From DAISIK01 sp036822055 (GTDB lineage: Bacteria > Verrucomicrobiota > Verrucomicrobiia > Opitutales > Puniceicoccaceae): a stretch of DNA of 64,000 nucleotides. The notes below the pieces were generated by a model. That model saw only the letters and a list, made by a program, of their open reading frames with translations, had not been told where the DNA came from and searched no databases. Location of the stretch: contig DAISIK010000004.1 in the NCBI GenBank assembly GCA_036822055.1, positions 57,529-121,528 on the forward strand. The letters run 5' to 3'. Shown here piece after piece: positions 8,460-16,853 of the stretch. A program made the translations under genes and the position numbers. Within the stretch, counting starts at the first letter, position 1. The number at the start of each line of letters is the position of its first letter.

Positions 8460-9518
8460 TTAGGGAAGCGTCTTGAGCTCCGGCAGGTGTTTGAGATGTT
8501 TAAGCATGGTTTCGCGGATACGGGCGCGATTATCCACAGTCCACTCAATGGTTTTTCGCAGACCGGCCTCTCCGGTGTATTTCGCTTCGAATCCGAGTTC
8601 CTGTTTTGCTTTGTCGGTGGACCCGAAGCGTTTAATCGAGTGGTCCCAGTCGCGGGGAGCTTCCACTTGGAGGTTGGCAGGGTTGCCGGTTAGGACATTG
8701 ATCATGCTGGCCCAGTGGCGGATGGAGGTTTCCTCCCCCGTGGCGAGGTTATACGCTTCTCCCGGGGTGCCTCTGAGGGCGCAGGCAAGCAGACCGTCGA
8801 CGATATCCGCGACGAAGATAAAGTCGCGGGTGGCGACGCCGCCATTCTCCAATGGGAGCGGCTGGCCGTGAAGGGATTTCCAGATAAAGGTGGGCGTCAC
8901 ATTTCGCCAGACGGTGTGGCGCGTGCCCCGCCATTGGCCACTACCGAGAACCTCTCCGGGACCATAGACATTTTGAAATCTTGCTTTTACAAACGGCATG
9001 CCATAGCGCGTAAAGTAGTAGTTTCCATACATTTCACCGATAATTTTTGAGATGGAGTAGGGGCTGTCGTGAAAGAGTGAATTGGGGGCGTCCTCGACCG
9101 TAGCCTTAGCGGTATCGGCTGTTTTTTCGGACACGGCACATCCGGCGGAGGAGTAGATCACTTTCTTTAGTGAACTCATATTGTAGATCTGCTCAAAAAG
9201 CTTGAGCGAGGTCAGTGTGTTATTGGCATGGTCCTCGAGGGGTGAGTGGATCGACGACTGGTTTCCGTGGAAGCAAGCAAGGTGAAAGACGTAATCGAGG
9301 TCAGTCGGCAGTTGTTTGAGAACGGCATCATCGGCAATGCTGCCTTTGATCAGGACGAGGCGTGGATCTTTTGGTAGGTTAAAGGGCTCAGATGAGAGAA
9401 AATTATCGACGACGAGGAGCGAGTGTAGTCCGGAGTGCGCGAGCAATTTCCGGCAAAGGTTGCTACCGACAAAGCCGGCCCCCCCGACAACAAGTATATT
9501 CGACTGGTCAAAGTGCAT
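8460..9518 (-). CDS. Extended SDR nucleotide-sugar epimerase/dehydratase
   Basis: The 352-residue protein has the NAD-binding GGAGFVGSN motif at residues 12-20, the acidic VVDNF end of strand 2, a YSSAGCAV catalytic-serine segment and the YSISK catalytic Tyr-Lys motif. These place it with extended SDRs acting on NDP-sugars (4-epimerases, 4,6-dehydratases, UDP-xylose synthases). DFIFVADIVDGLLAC and EAYNLATG near the C-terminus are substrate-domain signatures. Its exact reaction is not readable. The 5' end of a close relative survives as a remnant at 10529-10585. Confidence 0.85.
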   Translation of the reverse strand: MHFDQSNILVVGGAGFVGSNLCRKLLAHSGLHSLLVVDNFLSSEPFNLPKDPRLVLIKGSIADDAVLKQLPTDLDYVFHLACFHGNQSSIHSPLEDHANNTLTSLKLFEQIYNMSSLKKVIYSSAGCAVSEKTADTAKATVEDAPNSLFHDSPYSISKIIGEMYGNYYFTRYGMPFVKARFQNVYGPGEVLGSGQWRGTRHTVWRNVTPTFIWKSLHGQPLPLENGGVATRDFIFVADIVDGLLACALRGTPGEAYNLATGEETSIRHWASMINVLTGNPANLQVEAPRDWDHSIKRFGSTDKAKQELGFEAKYTGEAGLRKTIEWTVDNRARIRETMLKHLKHLPELKTLP

Positions 9519-9592
9519 GATCGGGCTGGCTGCCTTGGTTTGTAGGGATAGGTGTTTTCATGCGGATGATCGCTGAACTTTTGGCTTATGAA

Positions 9593-10465
9593 CTATTTAT
9601 AGGTTCCGTTTTCTGCCAATTTTTGATTATCCTGAGCCGCAGGTTTTTTGATCGCCATAAAATCGTCGTAATGTATAATTTGAGCTATCCACTGGGAGAT
9701 GATGCTGGTGGTGGATTTGTGGATTTCCTGGCTTTCCCAAGTATCTGCGAGCTCTACAGCTGCGGAGGCTTCGGGAATAAAAAAGAGCCTGAAGTTCAGG
9801 TTTTTCATCGGAATCATGCCCATCTCGCGCCCGATTACGCACATGTTCGAAGCAAAACCAGTGTAAATAAGGGAATGAATTTTATGCCCTTTCAGGAATG
9901 CGGAGAAAGAGTCGGCATCATAGTCCTGATGATAAAGCACCTTGATGTTGCCATTTTCCGCGAGGTTTTCGAACTCCGCATGGATCGTTGCGCTGTAGTC
10001 AAATTCTTGAGGATTATTGGTTAGGATAAACACGGGATGACCTAGAGATATCGCTTTCTCAGTAAGCGGCAGAATTTTCGCCTCGATAATTTTGTTGTAA
10101 TAATGATTTAAAAATTCTGAAGGCGCGTCGATCCAGGGGTCCATTATTATGAACGCGGTTCTGCTCGGAATGATTGAGGCTGTTAGTTCATAATCCCTTT
10201 GTTCATGCTTAGGTAGTCCGTCTTTGTTAAGCAGATTACCTGAGCCGTCTAGCGCCCAAAAGGAATTTACTGTGGAGCTAATTCTATATACCGTGTTGGG
10301 GTCGTGAGGGACAAAAAAATTGGTGTCCTCGCGTGTGAAAAAAATTCCAGGATCCTTAAGAATGAGTAAAATACAAAAAGTCCCGAAGACAAAGAAGGCA
10401 AAAAGAACCGCGTAGATCGACGATTTTCCATACTTCTTGTTGCCGAATTGTTTATGAAGTTTCAT
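9593..10465 (-). CDS. Membrane-anchored isochorismatase-fold (cysteine hydrolase-like) protein
   Basis: The 290-residue protein has one N-terminal transmembrane helix (about residues 16-36) with basic residues before it, so the domain is probably periplasmic. The rest matches the isochorismatase-like hydrolase fold: FIIMDPWID carries the conserved Asp (109) and TGFASNMCVIGREMG carries the nucleophile Cys (209). The usual catalytic Lys appears to be replaced by His (179, in LYHQDYD) when aligned with nicotinamidase-type sequences. The gene is AT-rich compared with both neighbours, isolated by about 70 and 140 bases of non-coding DNA, and adjacent to an epimerase remnant. All of this suggests recent insertion into the cluster. 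The substrate is unknown. Confidence 0.7.
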   Translation of the reverse strand: MKLHKQFGNKKYGKSSIYAVLFAFFVFGTFCILLILKDPGIFFTREDTNFFVPHDPNTVYRISSTVNSFWALDGSGNLLNKDGLPKHEQRDYELTASIIPSRTAFIIMDPWIDAPSEFLNHYYNKIIEAKILPLTEKAISLGHPVFILTNNPQEFDYSATIHAEFENLAENGNIKVLYHQDYDADSFSAFLKGHKIHSLIYTGFASNMCVIGREMGMIPMKNLNFRLFFIPEASAAVELADTWESQEIHKSTTSIISQWIAQIIHYDDFMAIKKPAAQDNQKLAENGTYK

Positions 10466-10528
10466 GGAATTGAATCTGAGTGTTGGTCTATGCGCCCGGG
10501 CGTAATCTACTAATTCAGGTAGTGGCAG

Positions 10529-10585
10529 CTAGCCAAAAAACTTTTCACCGTCGACAACGAGGACATTCGATTGTTCAAAATGCAT
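10529..10585 (-). pseudogene. Remnant of the 5' end of an SDR epimerase gene
   Basis: Read leftwards from an ATG at 10585, this stretch encodes MHFEQSNVLVVDGEKFFG and then a TAG stop. The first eleven residues are nearly the same as the start of the SDR protein at 8460-9518 (MHFDQSNILVVGG), and the DNA matches over most of the first 35 bases. The homology stops at the point where the nucleotide-binding loop should continue. This is best explained as the truncated start of a duplicated epimerase gene left by recombination. Confidence 0.65.
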
Positions 10586-10602
10586 AGTCCGCGGGGCGTC
10601 GT

Positions 10603-11538
10603 CTAAGCACTGGTGGTGGGTGGTTTCAGGTGGCTAAAGATTGAGCGGATGCCGTGCTCATCATACCACTCTAACTGGTGACGGACCATCTCGGCAAAGC
10701 CGACGCGTGCCTCCCAGCCTAGATCGCTCCGGGTCAGTTCAGGGTCGAGTACGACTTCGGCAATATCGTCTTCGCCAACCGGGACGGAGGGGGCATCTGG
10801 TAGGTCCAGGCCGAGGTAATCACGCACCGCTCGAAAGACCTCCAGAATCGTTCGCCCCTCACCCGTGGAGACGTTGTAGAGGCCGCGGACTGGGTCTCCT
10901 TCCAGCAGTTGGTCGATCAGTCGGAGAAAATCCGACATATCGAGAAAGTCGCGGACCGCTTCGGTGCAGAAGCAGCTCTTTCCTTCTTTGAGCCGCTGGT
11001 AAAAGGTGGGAATTGGTCCGACAGCTAACCGTGGGCCGCAAATATTGGCCAGTCGCAAAGAGACCACCGAGACACCGGCCTGCAGGAGGTAGGCTTCACC
11101 GGCAGTTTTGGAAATTCCGTAGCTGGTGAAGGGGGCGACCGGGTGATCTACCGGGATCGGCACTTGTATGGGCCGTCCGTAGCAGAGGGCCGTTTGTAAA
11201 TTGATGATTTGCCGAACGCCGGATGCTTCAGCGGCACGGGCGACATTGATTGAACCGAGCACATTGGTCTCTATATCATTCGTCCAGTCGTCCGGGTCTT
11301 TGTACGCAGCGGCGCAGTGGATCACATGTGTCGGGGCAAAGTCTGCAAAGAGTTTTTCGACGAGGGCTTGATCCGCCACGGAGCCTTCAACCAACTTTAG
11401 GTTGGGCAGGCCTGGGAGCACTTCCCGCGAGCCTGTGGCGAAGTTCTCGATCACGCAGAACTCGTGTCCCTGTGGGTATAGATATTCAATCAAGTTTGAG
11501 CCGAGGCATCCAGCTCCGCCAGTTATAAAAAGGCGCAT
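10603..11538 (-). CDS. Extended SDR NDP-sugar epimerase/dehydratase (tandem copy 2)
   Basis: This 311-residue protein opens with MRLFITGGAGCLGSNLIEYL (NAD-binding loop). It has VIHCAAAYKDPDDW, the catalytic Thr in LQTALCYG, the YGISK Tyr-Lys pair and DFLDMSDFLRLID in the substrate domain. The start at 11538 is chosen because upstream in-frame sequence overlaps the next gene and lacks family character. It lies 2 bases downstream of the paralogue at 11541-12482, with which it shares the CAAxYxxPDDWTxDIETN block, so a local duplication is likely. The exact sugar substrate is not readable. The two could form a heteromer or act in succession. Confidence 0.85.
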   Translation of the reverse strand: MRLFITGGAGCLGSNLIEYLYPQGHEFCVIENFATGSREVLPGLPNLKLVEGSVADQALVEKLFADFAPTHVIHCAAAYKDPDDWTNDIETNVLGSINVARAAEASGVRQIINLQTALCYGRPIQVPIPVDHPVAPFTSYGISKTAGEAYLLQAGVSVVSLRLANICGPRLAVGPIPTFYQRLKEGKSCFCTEAVRDFLDMSDFLRLIDQLLEGDPVRGLYNVSTGEGRTILEVFRAVRDYLGLDLPDAPSVPVGEDDIAEVVLDPELTRSDLGWEARVGFAEMVRHQLEWYDEHGIRSIFSHLKPPTTSA

Positions 11539-11540
11539 GA

Positions 11541-12482
11541 TTATTTCGGCTCTGGGTTGACCTTCAGGTGGGTGTATTCGCCCAGCGTGCCGTGCTCCTG
11601 GAAGTAGGCTATTGCGGCGGCCACCGTTTCCTTGATAGGAGTGAATCGGATCGGTCCGAAGTCCTGCAGGGTGCGGCTTGGGTCGAGCAGGATAGAAGCG
11701 GCATCGTCGGGGCCCAGCTCGCGGATTTCCGGCGCCGGGTATTCGGTCAGGCCCATCGCTTCGACGACCGCATCGTAGAGTTCGCTGATCGCCACATCGC
11801 TGCCGGATGAGAAGTGATAGGTGCCCTGACCAACGCCGTCGCAGGCCTGAACGACGACCTTGGCGAGGTCTTTGACATAGACGAAGTCGCGGCGGGAGCG
11901 GGTGACGAAGCACTGTTTCCCATTCTTGAGCCGCTGGTAGAAGATGGGGAGCGGTCCAGCGACATTGCGTGGGCCGATGACATTGGCCAGGCGGAAGGTG
12001 ACGTAGTCAAGTCCGGAGAGCTCGATGAATAGCTCGTTGGTTGTCTTGGTGATCGCATAGCTGCTGCCTTCTGGACGTCTCGGGTGCTTCAGGGTGATGG
12101 GCTGATGGTCGGGTTTGAGACCGTAGCAGAGGGAGGTTTGAAAGTAGATCAGGCGTGGCACTTGGTGGCACTTGGCAGCTTGGACGATATTAGCGCCCCC
12201 GAGGCAGTTGGTTTCGATGTCGGCTGTCCAGTCATCAGGGTTTCTATAGGAGGCTGCGGCATGGATGACGATATCAGGCTGAAAAGCTGCAAATAGTTTG
12301 AAGACTTTTTCGCGGTCGGCGATCGAAGCGATCTCTACTAGAAGTCCTGGAGACGGTGAGAGGTGCTCGTGGCGTCCCGTCGCTAAGTTATCGATGACTA
12401 GCACTTGATCCCCGCGTTGGAGGAGAAGTTCCGCTATGTGGGAGCCGATTTGGCCGAGACCGCCTGTGATGATTGCTTTCAT
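11541..12482 (-). CDS. Extended SDR NDP-sugar epimerase/dehydratase (tandem copy 1)
   Basis: The 313-residue protein has GGLGQIGSH as nucleotide-binding loop, VIHAAASYRNPDDW, catalytic Thr in FQTSLCYG and the YAITK Tyr-Lys pair. DFVYVKDLAKVV marks the C-terminal substrate domain. The ATG at 12482 overlaps the asnB stop codon as ATGA, which implies translational coupling and fixes the start. It is paralogous to the following gene. The family includes CDP-tyvelose 2-epimerase-like and GalE-like enzymes. Only membership is certain. Confidence 0.85.
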   Translation of the reverse strand: MKAIITGGLGQIGSHIAELLLQRGDQVLVIDNLATGRHEHLSPSPGLLVEIASIADREKVFKLFAAFQPDIVIHAAASYRNPDDWTADIETNCLGGANIVQAAKCHQVPRLIYFQTSLCYGLKPDHQPITLKHPRRPEGSSYAITKTTNELFIELSGLDYVTFRLANVIGPRNVAGPLPIFYQRLKNGKQCFVTRSRRDFVYVKDLAKVVVQACDGVGQGTYHFSSGSDVAISELYDAVVEAMGLTEYPAPEIRELGPDDAASILLDPSRTLQDFGPIRFTPIKETVAAAIAYFQEHGTLGEYTHLKVNPEPK

Positions 12483-14419
12483 GGAATGGGTAGAGATTTC
12501 TCTGTTGATTCGGTACGAAGCCGCCTCCAGACGGCGGCTTGATCGTGAAAGAGTTGATGCCAAATCTCAAGCGAGAGCAGTCCCCACGTTTTTCGTGAGA
12601 AGCGGGTTTCTTGGTGGCGGTTTTTAAGAAGGGCCGCAGGCTGAATGAAGGGACGATCTTTGGAGGCCATTGATTGAAGAATATCAAAGGCGAAATCTTT
12701 GAGTTGGTGTTCGAACCACTCCTTGAGGGGGACGGGAAAGCCCATTTTATCGCGACGTCGAAGAATGGGGTCGGGAAGTTGCTCCTGGAAGACTTCTTTG
12801 AGGAGGTGTTTCATACGTCCGTCTTTGAATTTAAAATTTGCCGGAATGGTAGCGGCAAATTCGACGAGCGGATGATCCAGGAGCGGGACTCGACTCTCCA
12901 AACCGTGTGCCATGCTCATCCTATCTTCGACGTGGAGGAGGGCAGGTATTTGGCACTTAATGTCGAAGTGGGTCATTTTATCAAAGTAGGCTTCTTTGCG
13001 GACGTTGTTTCGATTGTTGAAGATGGCGCAAAAGTCCTCAAATACCCGGCTTTGGTCGAATCGTTCCCAGGCGATCTCGTCCTTCATATCGTTGGCTCGA
13101 TTGATCAGGCGGAAGTAGCGCTGATCCATGGGTTCAAAGAGCCCCTCGCTCCAGAACTTAATGATGAGGGGCTTATATTCGCGGAGGAGTCCGAGGTTTG
13201 GGATAATCGACTCAAGGGTGACCACGTAATTGCCAGTCTGATAGGTCCCATCGATGGCGGCTTTGATGCATTGCTCGAAGTAGGCAATGACGTAGCGTGC
13301 ATAGCCACCAAAAATCTCGTCCCCGCCCTGTCCGCCTAGAACGACCTTTACGTGTTGGGACGCCAGCCGTGAGGTCATAAACTGGGGGAACGAACCCGGT
13401 CCAGCGACCGGGTAATCAAGATGGTAGATAAGACGGGAGAATTGGTCCGAAAAGTCCCGGGCTGTGATGTCAACGATCTCCAAGGCTCCATGGTGCTGTA
13501 GGGCTGCGGCTTGGGCAAAGTCACTCTCATCGTACCCGGGGAAATCGAGAAAGCGCCCGTGAAACGCTTGGATACCGGGTTGGCAACCATTGGCAAGGCA
13601 GTAGACGAGGCTGGAATCGATGCCTCCGGAGAGGTAGCTTCCAATTGGGACATCGCTCCGGAGGTGGAGGTTAATGGTTTGGTTTACGAGGACACGAAGC
13701 TCCTCGTGGAAAGAGTCCTCCGAGCGATTGAAATCTACCTGGTAGTCGACGTCCCAGTAGTGGGTGAGGTTGATATTGCCGTCTCGCAGGACAAGGCAAT
13801 GACCGGGGAGGAGCTGCCTGATACCTTTGAAGAGGGTTTTGTCACCGATGGTGTACTGGAAAGTTAGATACTCTGCAAGGGCGCTTTGATCCGTTTCGAT
13901 GTCGTGGAGGAAGGGCAGAAGGGCTTTGGCTTCGGACGCGAAATAAAAAACATCATCAAAGATGGTGTAATAGAAGGGTTTGATTCCGAAGCGATCGCGA
14001 GCGCAGAGGAGTTGTCGGGAATTCTGATCCCAAAGTGCAAAGGAGAACATTCCCCGGAGATGTTTCGGCGCATCAAGGCCCCAGCGTGAATAGGCGGCAA
14101 GGATGGTTTCGGTGTCAGATATCGAGGAGAATCGCCAGTGAGAGGTGAGGGAGGATTGAAGCTCACGATAGTTATAGACCTCTCCATTGTAGGTAAGAAT
14201 GGTGCCGTTGGGACCGAGCATGGGTTGGTCGGCGGCTGCACGGAGATCGATGACAGAGAGGCGTCGGTGGGCGAGACCAGCGGAGTGATCTGGATTGGAC
14301 CACCGCCCTTGCCCGTCTGGACCGCGATGCTGGATGAGGCGAGAGAGCAGGTCTAAAGAATGCTCCAAGTCAGGAATTTTTTGTCCTTTGAGATGGATGG
14401 CTCCAGCGATTCCGCACAT
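12479..14419 (-). CDS. asnB: Asparagine synthase (glutamine-hydrolysing), AsnB type
   Basis: This 646-residue protein begins MCGIAGAIH, exposing the N-terminal Cys2 nucleophile of class II glutamine amidotransferases. The synthase domain carries the PP-loop LSGGIDSSLVYCL near residue 260 and GGQGGDEIFGGYARY. In cells it makes asparagine from aspartate, ATP and glutamine-derived ammonia. Enzymes of this length inside exopolysaccharide clusters are often thought to amidate sugar uronic acids. That would fit the uronic-acid genes in this cluster but is inference. It is cotranscribed with the two SDR genes (ATGA overlap) and with the methyltransferase gene 4 bases upstream. Confidence 0.9.
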   Translation of the reverse strand: MCGIAGAIHLKGQKIPDLEHSLDLLSRLIQHRGPDGQGRWSNPDHSAGLAHRRLSVIDLRAAADQPMLGPNGTILTYNGEVYNYRELQSSLTSHWRFSSISDTETILAAYSRWGLDAPKHLRGMFSFALWDQNSRQLLCARDRFGIKPFYYTIFDDVFYFASEAKALLPFLHDIETDQSALAEYLTFQYTIGDKTLFKGIRQLLPGHCLVLRDGNINLTHYWDVDYQVDFNRSEDSFHEELRVLVNQTINLHLRSDVPIGSYLSGGIDSSLVYCLANGCQPGIQAFHGRFLDFPGYDESDFAQAAALQHHGALEIVDITARDFSDQFSRLIYHLDYPVAGPGSFPQFMTSRLASQHVKVVLGGQGGDEIFGGYARYVIAYFEQCIKAAIDGTYQTGNYVVTLESIIPNLGLLREYKPLIIKFWSEGLFEPMDQRYFRLINRANDMKDEIAWERFDQSRVFEDFCAIFNNRNNVRKEAYFDKMTHFDIKCQIPALLHVEDRMSMAHGLESRVPLLDHPLVEFAATIPANFKFKDGRMKHLLKEVFQEQLPDPILRRRDKMGFPVPLKEWFEHQLKDFAFDILQSMASKDRPFIQPAALLKNRHQETRFSRKTWGLLSLEIWHQLFHDQAAVWRRLRTESTEKSLPIP

Positions 14420-14423
14420 AGGG

Positions 14424-15251
14424 TCAGCCAGTGTCGCTAGTTGATTTGCGAAAGACGAAGTTTATTTCGGTAGGTTTTCGCAACAGTTTAGAAAATAGAT
14501 GAGCGATCTTTGGGTTAAAGTGGCGGTTGAGGTTGAGAAGCCTCACGAAGGCCGAGCGAATCCTGAAAAGGCGGGGAATGGGTATTCGCGGGCGCCCGCC
14601 AGTGTATCCGGTAAGCGAAGATGCGAGGGTCTGGTAGCGAAAAACCTTCTCGATAATCAGAGGCAAGCCGTAGCGATCAAAGGTTCTGAGGTGAACGAGA
14701 TCGTAGGGATATTCGGGAGCTAGATAGGAGGAGAGATCCTCAAGGTAGGGTACTCGAACAATTAGAATACCATTTGATTTGAGGCCAAAGAGGATTCTTT
14801 CGAGGGCCAAGTTAAGGTCGAGGACGTGTTCGAGGACGTCGGTGCAGACAACCAAGTCAAAGATGTTCGGGGGGTAGGGGAAGTCCTCGATCCTGGCAAG
14901 ACAAACCTCGATGCCCTGTTTTTGGGCAAGTAAGAGGTATTCGTGGCTGACGTCGAGTCCGTAGCGTTCCGCTTCGGGAAAACAACTAAGGAGCCGCCCT
15001 GTCCCGACCCCGACATCGAGTATTTTGTGGCCGGGTCGGAGATATTGGCGAATATGATTCTCGGTAGAACGTTCAATCTCCTTCCAGAGGTGTTCCTTGA
15101 TGAAAGGATTCTTTCCGGTTTTGTGAAGGCTTTCGAGGTGGTCTCGGGCGATGGTCGCGTAATTTTCAATGTAGTGATCGGTCTTTGAAAAGACGGGAAT
15201 CCCTTGCCGGATTTCCAGCGGACTCGTCGCATAGATAGGGTTCTTTTCCAT
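14424..15251 (-). CDS. Class I SAM-dependent methyltransferase
   Basis: The 275-residue protein has the SAM-binding motif ILDVGVGTGRLLSCFP around residue 75, the acidic YGLDVS at the end of strand 2 and VVCTDVLEHV (motif IV). This is the Methyltransf_11/UbiE-like arrangement. The N-terminus (ETKIRQGIPVF-like segment before the Rossmann core) is typical of methyltransferases in polysaccharide loci, which modify a sugar or cap chain ends. A basic, more hydrophobic C-terminal region follows the fold. It sits between asnB and the flippase, in the same orientation, with gaps of 4 and 9 bases. The acceptor is unknown. Confidence 0.85.
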   Translation of the reverse strand: MEKNPIYATSPLEIRQGIPVFSKTDHYIENYATIARDHLESLHKTGKNPFIKEHLWKEIERSTENHIRQYLRPGHKILDVGVGTGRLLSCFPEAERYGLDVSHEYLLLAQKQGIEVCLARIEDFPYPPNIFDLVVCTDVLEHVLDLNLALERILFGLKSNGILIVRVPYLEDLSSYLAPEYPYDLVHLRTFDRYGLPLIIEKVFRYQTLASSLTGYTGGRPRIPIPRLFRIRSAFVRLLNLNRHFNPKIAHLFSKLLRKPTEINFVFRKSTSDTG

Positions 15252-15260
15252 GAAGGAAGA

Positions 15261-16730
15261 TCAATGGCGCCGCAGGTTTTCAATTGGATTTTTGAGAAAG
15301 GCGGCAAGGTGGGATCTTTGCATTGGAGTTAACGCGTAGGTGGTAGCGAGCAGTGAAAAAGCGGTGAGAAGCAGGGGGTTAATCAAACTGCTTTGGTGAG
15401 CCAGGAATTGGCTAATAACAACGATGGCGATGAAGAGGGGAATGAAGCGGAAAAACACTGGGAGTTGGTATTTAATCTTAAATTTGAGGTGAGAATTGTG
15501 TTGATTGAGAAGTAACACGCCGAGGGCCATGCTGCAGTGGCCTCCGAGCAATGAGAGTGCTGCTCCCTGATTTCCAAAGAGTGGGCATAAAGTGATGGCA
15601 AGGAGTATTGAAACAAGAGCGGCGAGCGCTTGAATGGGGACGACCCATGGTATCTTCTGCGCGAAGTAGATCGGGGGTAATAAGAGATTGAAGAATCCGG
15701 TGAAGGCATAAGCCAAACTTATGAGCCCAACAACCTCGGCGGCTTGATGAAAGGCTTCATCGAGGAGGAAACGAACCACGACGGTTGCCCAAGAGAAGAT
15801 CAAAAGGCATAAGAAACCGATGCCGAGAAGGTAGAATGTGGTGATTCGGCCGAAGAGAGATTGCGCCTCCGCTTGACGATTCAGGTAAGCCATGAAGAAA
15901 GGATACCAGCCGGTGGCAAGGGCTCCGATCAGCAAATTGATGGCTGAGCCAATTTGAAAACCTACGCTGTAGACGCCGACGGCAGCTTCCCCATCATGCC
16001 ATTGGACAACGTATCGCCCAGCATTAGCCATGATGAAAAGGAGGGCAAAACTGGGGACGAGGGGGAGACCGGTTTTCAGAATGTCGAGGGTAACTTTTCG
16101 ATTAATTTTGAGTGGGTTGGACCGGGGGAGAGCGAAAAAAGCAAAGAGGAGCAGGGCAGAGAGATTGCTAGCGAGTTGTGCCTCAACCATCCCGAGCACC
16201 CCTCTCCGATGGATGACGACGGAGAGGATACTTGCGACGACGAAGACAATGGTGGAAGCGACCTGGAGGAGAACGAACAGCTTAGCCCGCTGAGCAAACT
16301 GGATCTTTTGAACGAGAGGGGTCAGGACGATGGTGGCGGCTACGCCGGTTAGAAAAAGGGAGGTGTGGCGAAGATAGGCTTCATCTATAAGGACTGCACG
16401 GATGAGTAGATGAGGGTTGAGCCACGAAACGAGCAGAAGGCAACTTGCACTGATGATTGATATGGTGAGGGCAGACCAGATGACCTGATCTTTCTCGTCG
16501 GGTTGGGTCGCTTTGAAATAACTGGGTCCCATTGCCGCATTGATTCCAAGGTCGAAGATTGGTTTGGCAAGGGCACCAAGAATGGTCAGAAGTGCGAACA
16601 CGCCATATTCGGCTGGGGTCAAATAGCTGGTAAATAGGGGAAGTAAGAAAAGTCCTCCAAAGCGTTGGAGCATGCTGCCAAGGCCGTATATTCCAGTGCT
16701 TTGGGTGAGTTTGCGAATGGGATGATCCAC
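15261..16730 (-). CDS. Wzx-type polysaccharide flippase (MOP/MATE superfamily)
   Basis: This 489-residue protein is almost entirely hydrophobic helices, about 12 to 14, separated by short polar turns. It starts with the family pattern STGIYGLGSMLQRFGGLFLLP and YLTPAEYGVFALL, as in lipopolysaccharide O-unit and capsule flippases. It would move lipid-linked repeat units from the cytosolic to the periplasmic face of the inner membrane. No Wzy polymerase is obvious in the window. The GT39-like membrane protein at 20807-22519 is a transferase rather than a Wzy. About 120 bases without a recognisable gene separate it from the upstream fusion gene. Confidence 0.88.
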   Translation of the reverse strand: MDHPIRKLTQSTGIYGLGSMLQRFGGLFLLPLFTSYLTPAEYGVFALLTILGALAKPIFDLGINAAMGPSYFKATQPDEKDQVIWSALTISIISASCLLLVSWLNPHLLIRAVLIDEAYLRHTSLFLTGVAATIVLTPLVQKIQFAQRAKLFVLLQVASTIVFVVASILSVVIHRRGVLGMVEAQLASNLSALLLFAFFALPRSNPLKINRKVTLDILKTGLPLVPSFALLFIMANAGRYVVQWHDGEAAVGVYSVGFQIGSAINLLIGALATGWYPFFMAYLNRQAEAQSLFGRITTFYLLGIGFLCLLIFSWATVVVRFLLDEAFHQAAEVVGLISLAYAFTGFFNLLLPPIYFAQKIPWVVPIQALAALVSILLAITLCPLFGNQGAALSLLGGHCSMALGVLLLNQHNSHLKFKIKYQLPVFFRFIPLFIAIVVISQFLAHQSSLINPLLLTAFSLLATTYALTPMQRSHLAAFLKNPIENLRRH

Positions 16731-16853
16731 CGGTTCGATGGGGGGCTTTGACAGCTTGCTGGAGGACAGATGTCGAATGATTGTTTCGATAAATTCTCGG
16801 CAATATTCCGACGAAGGGAAGGGGAAACGAAGTACGAGGGATCCCTGCTCGGT

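Noticed and set aside
11539..11913. N-terminal extension of the SDR at 10603 by about 125 codons
   Set aside because: It runs through the neighbouring SDR gene in another frame and has low-complexity Arg-rich content; the ATG at 11538 precedes the nucleotide-binding loop directly.
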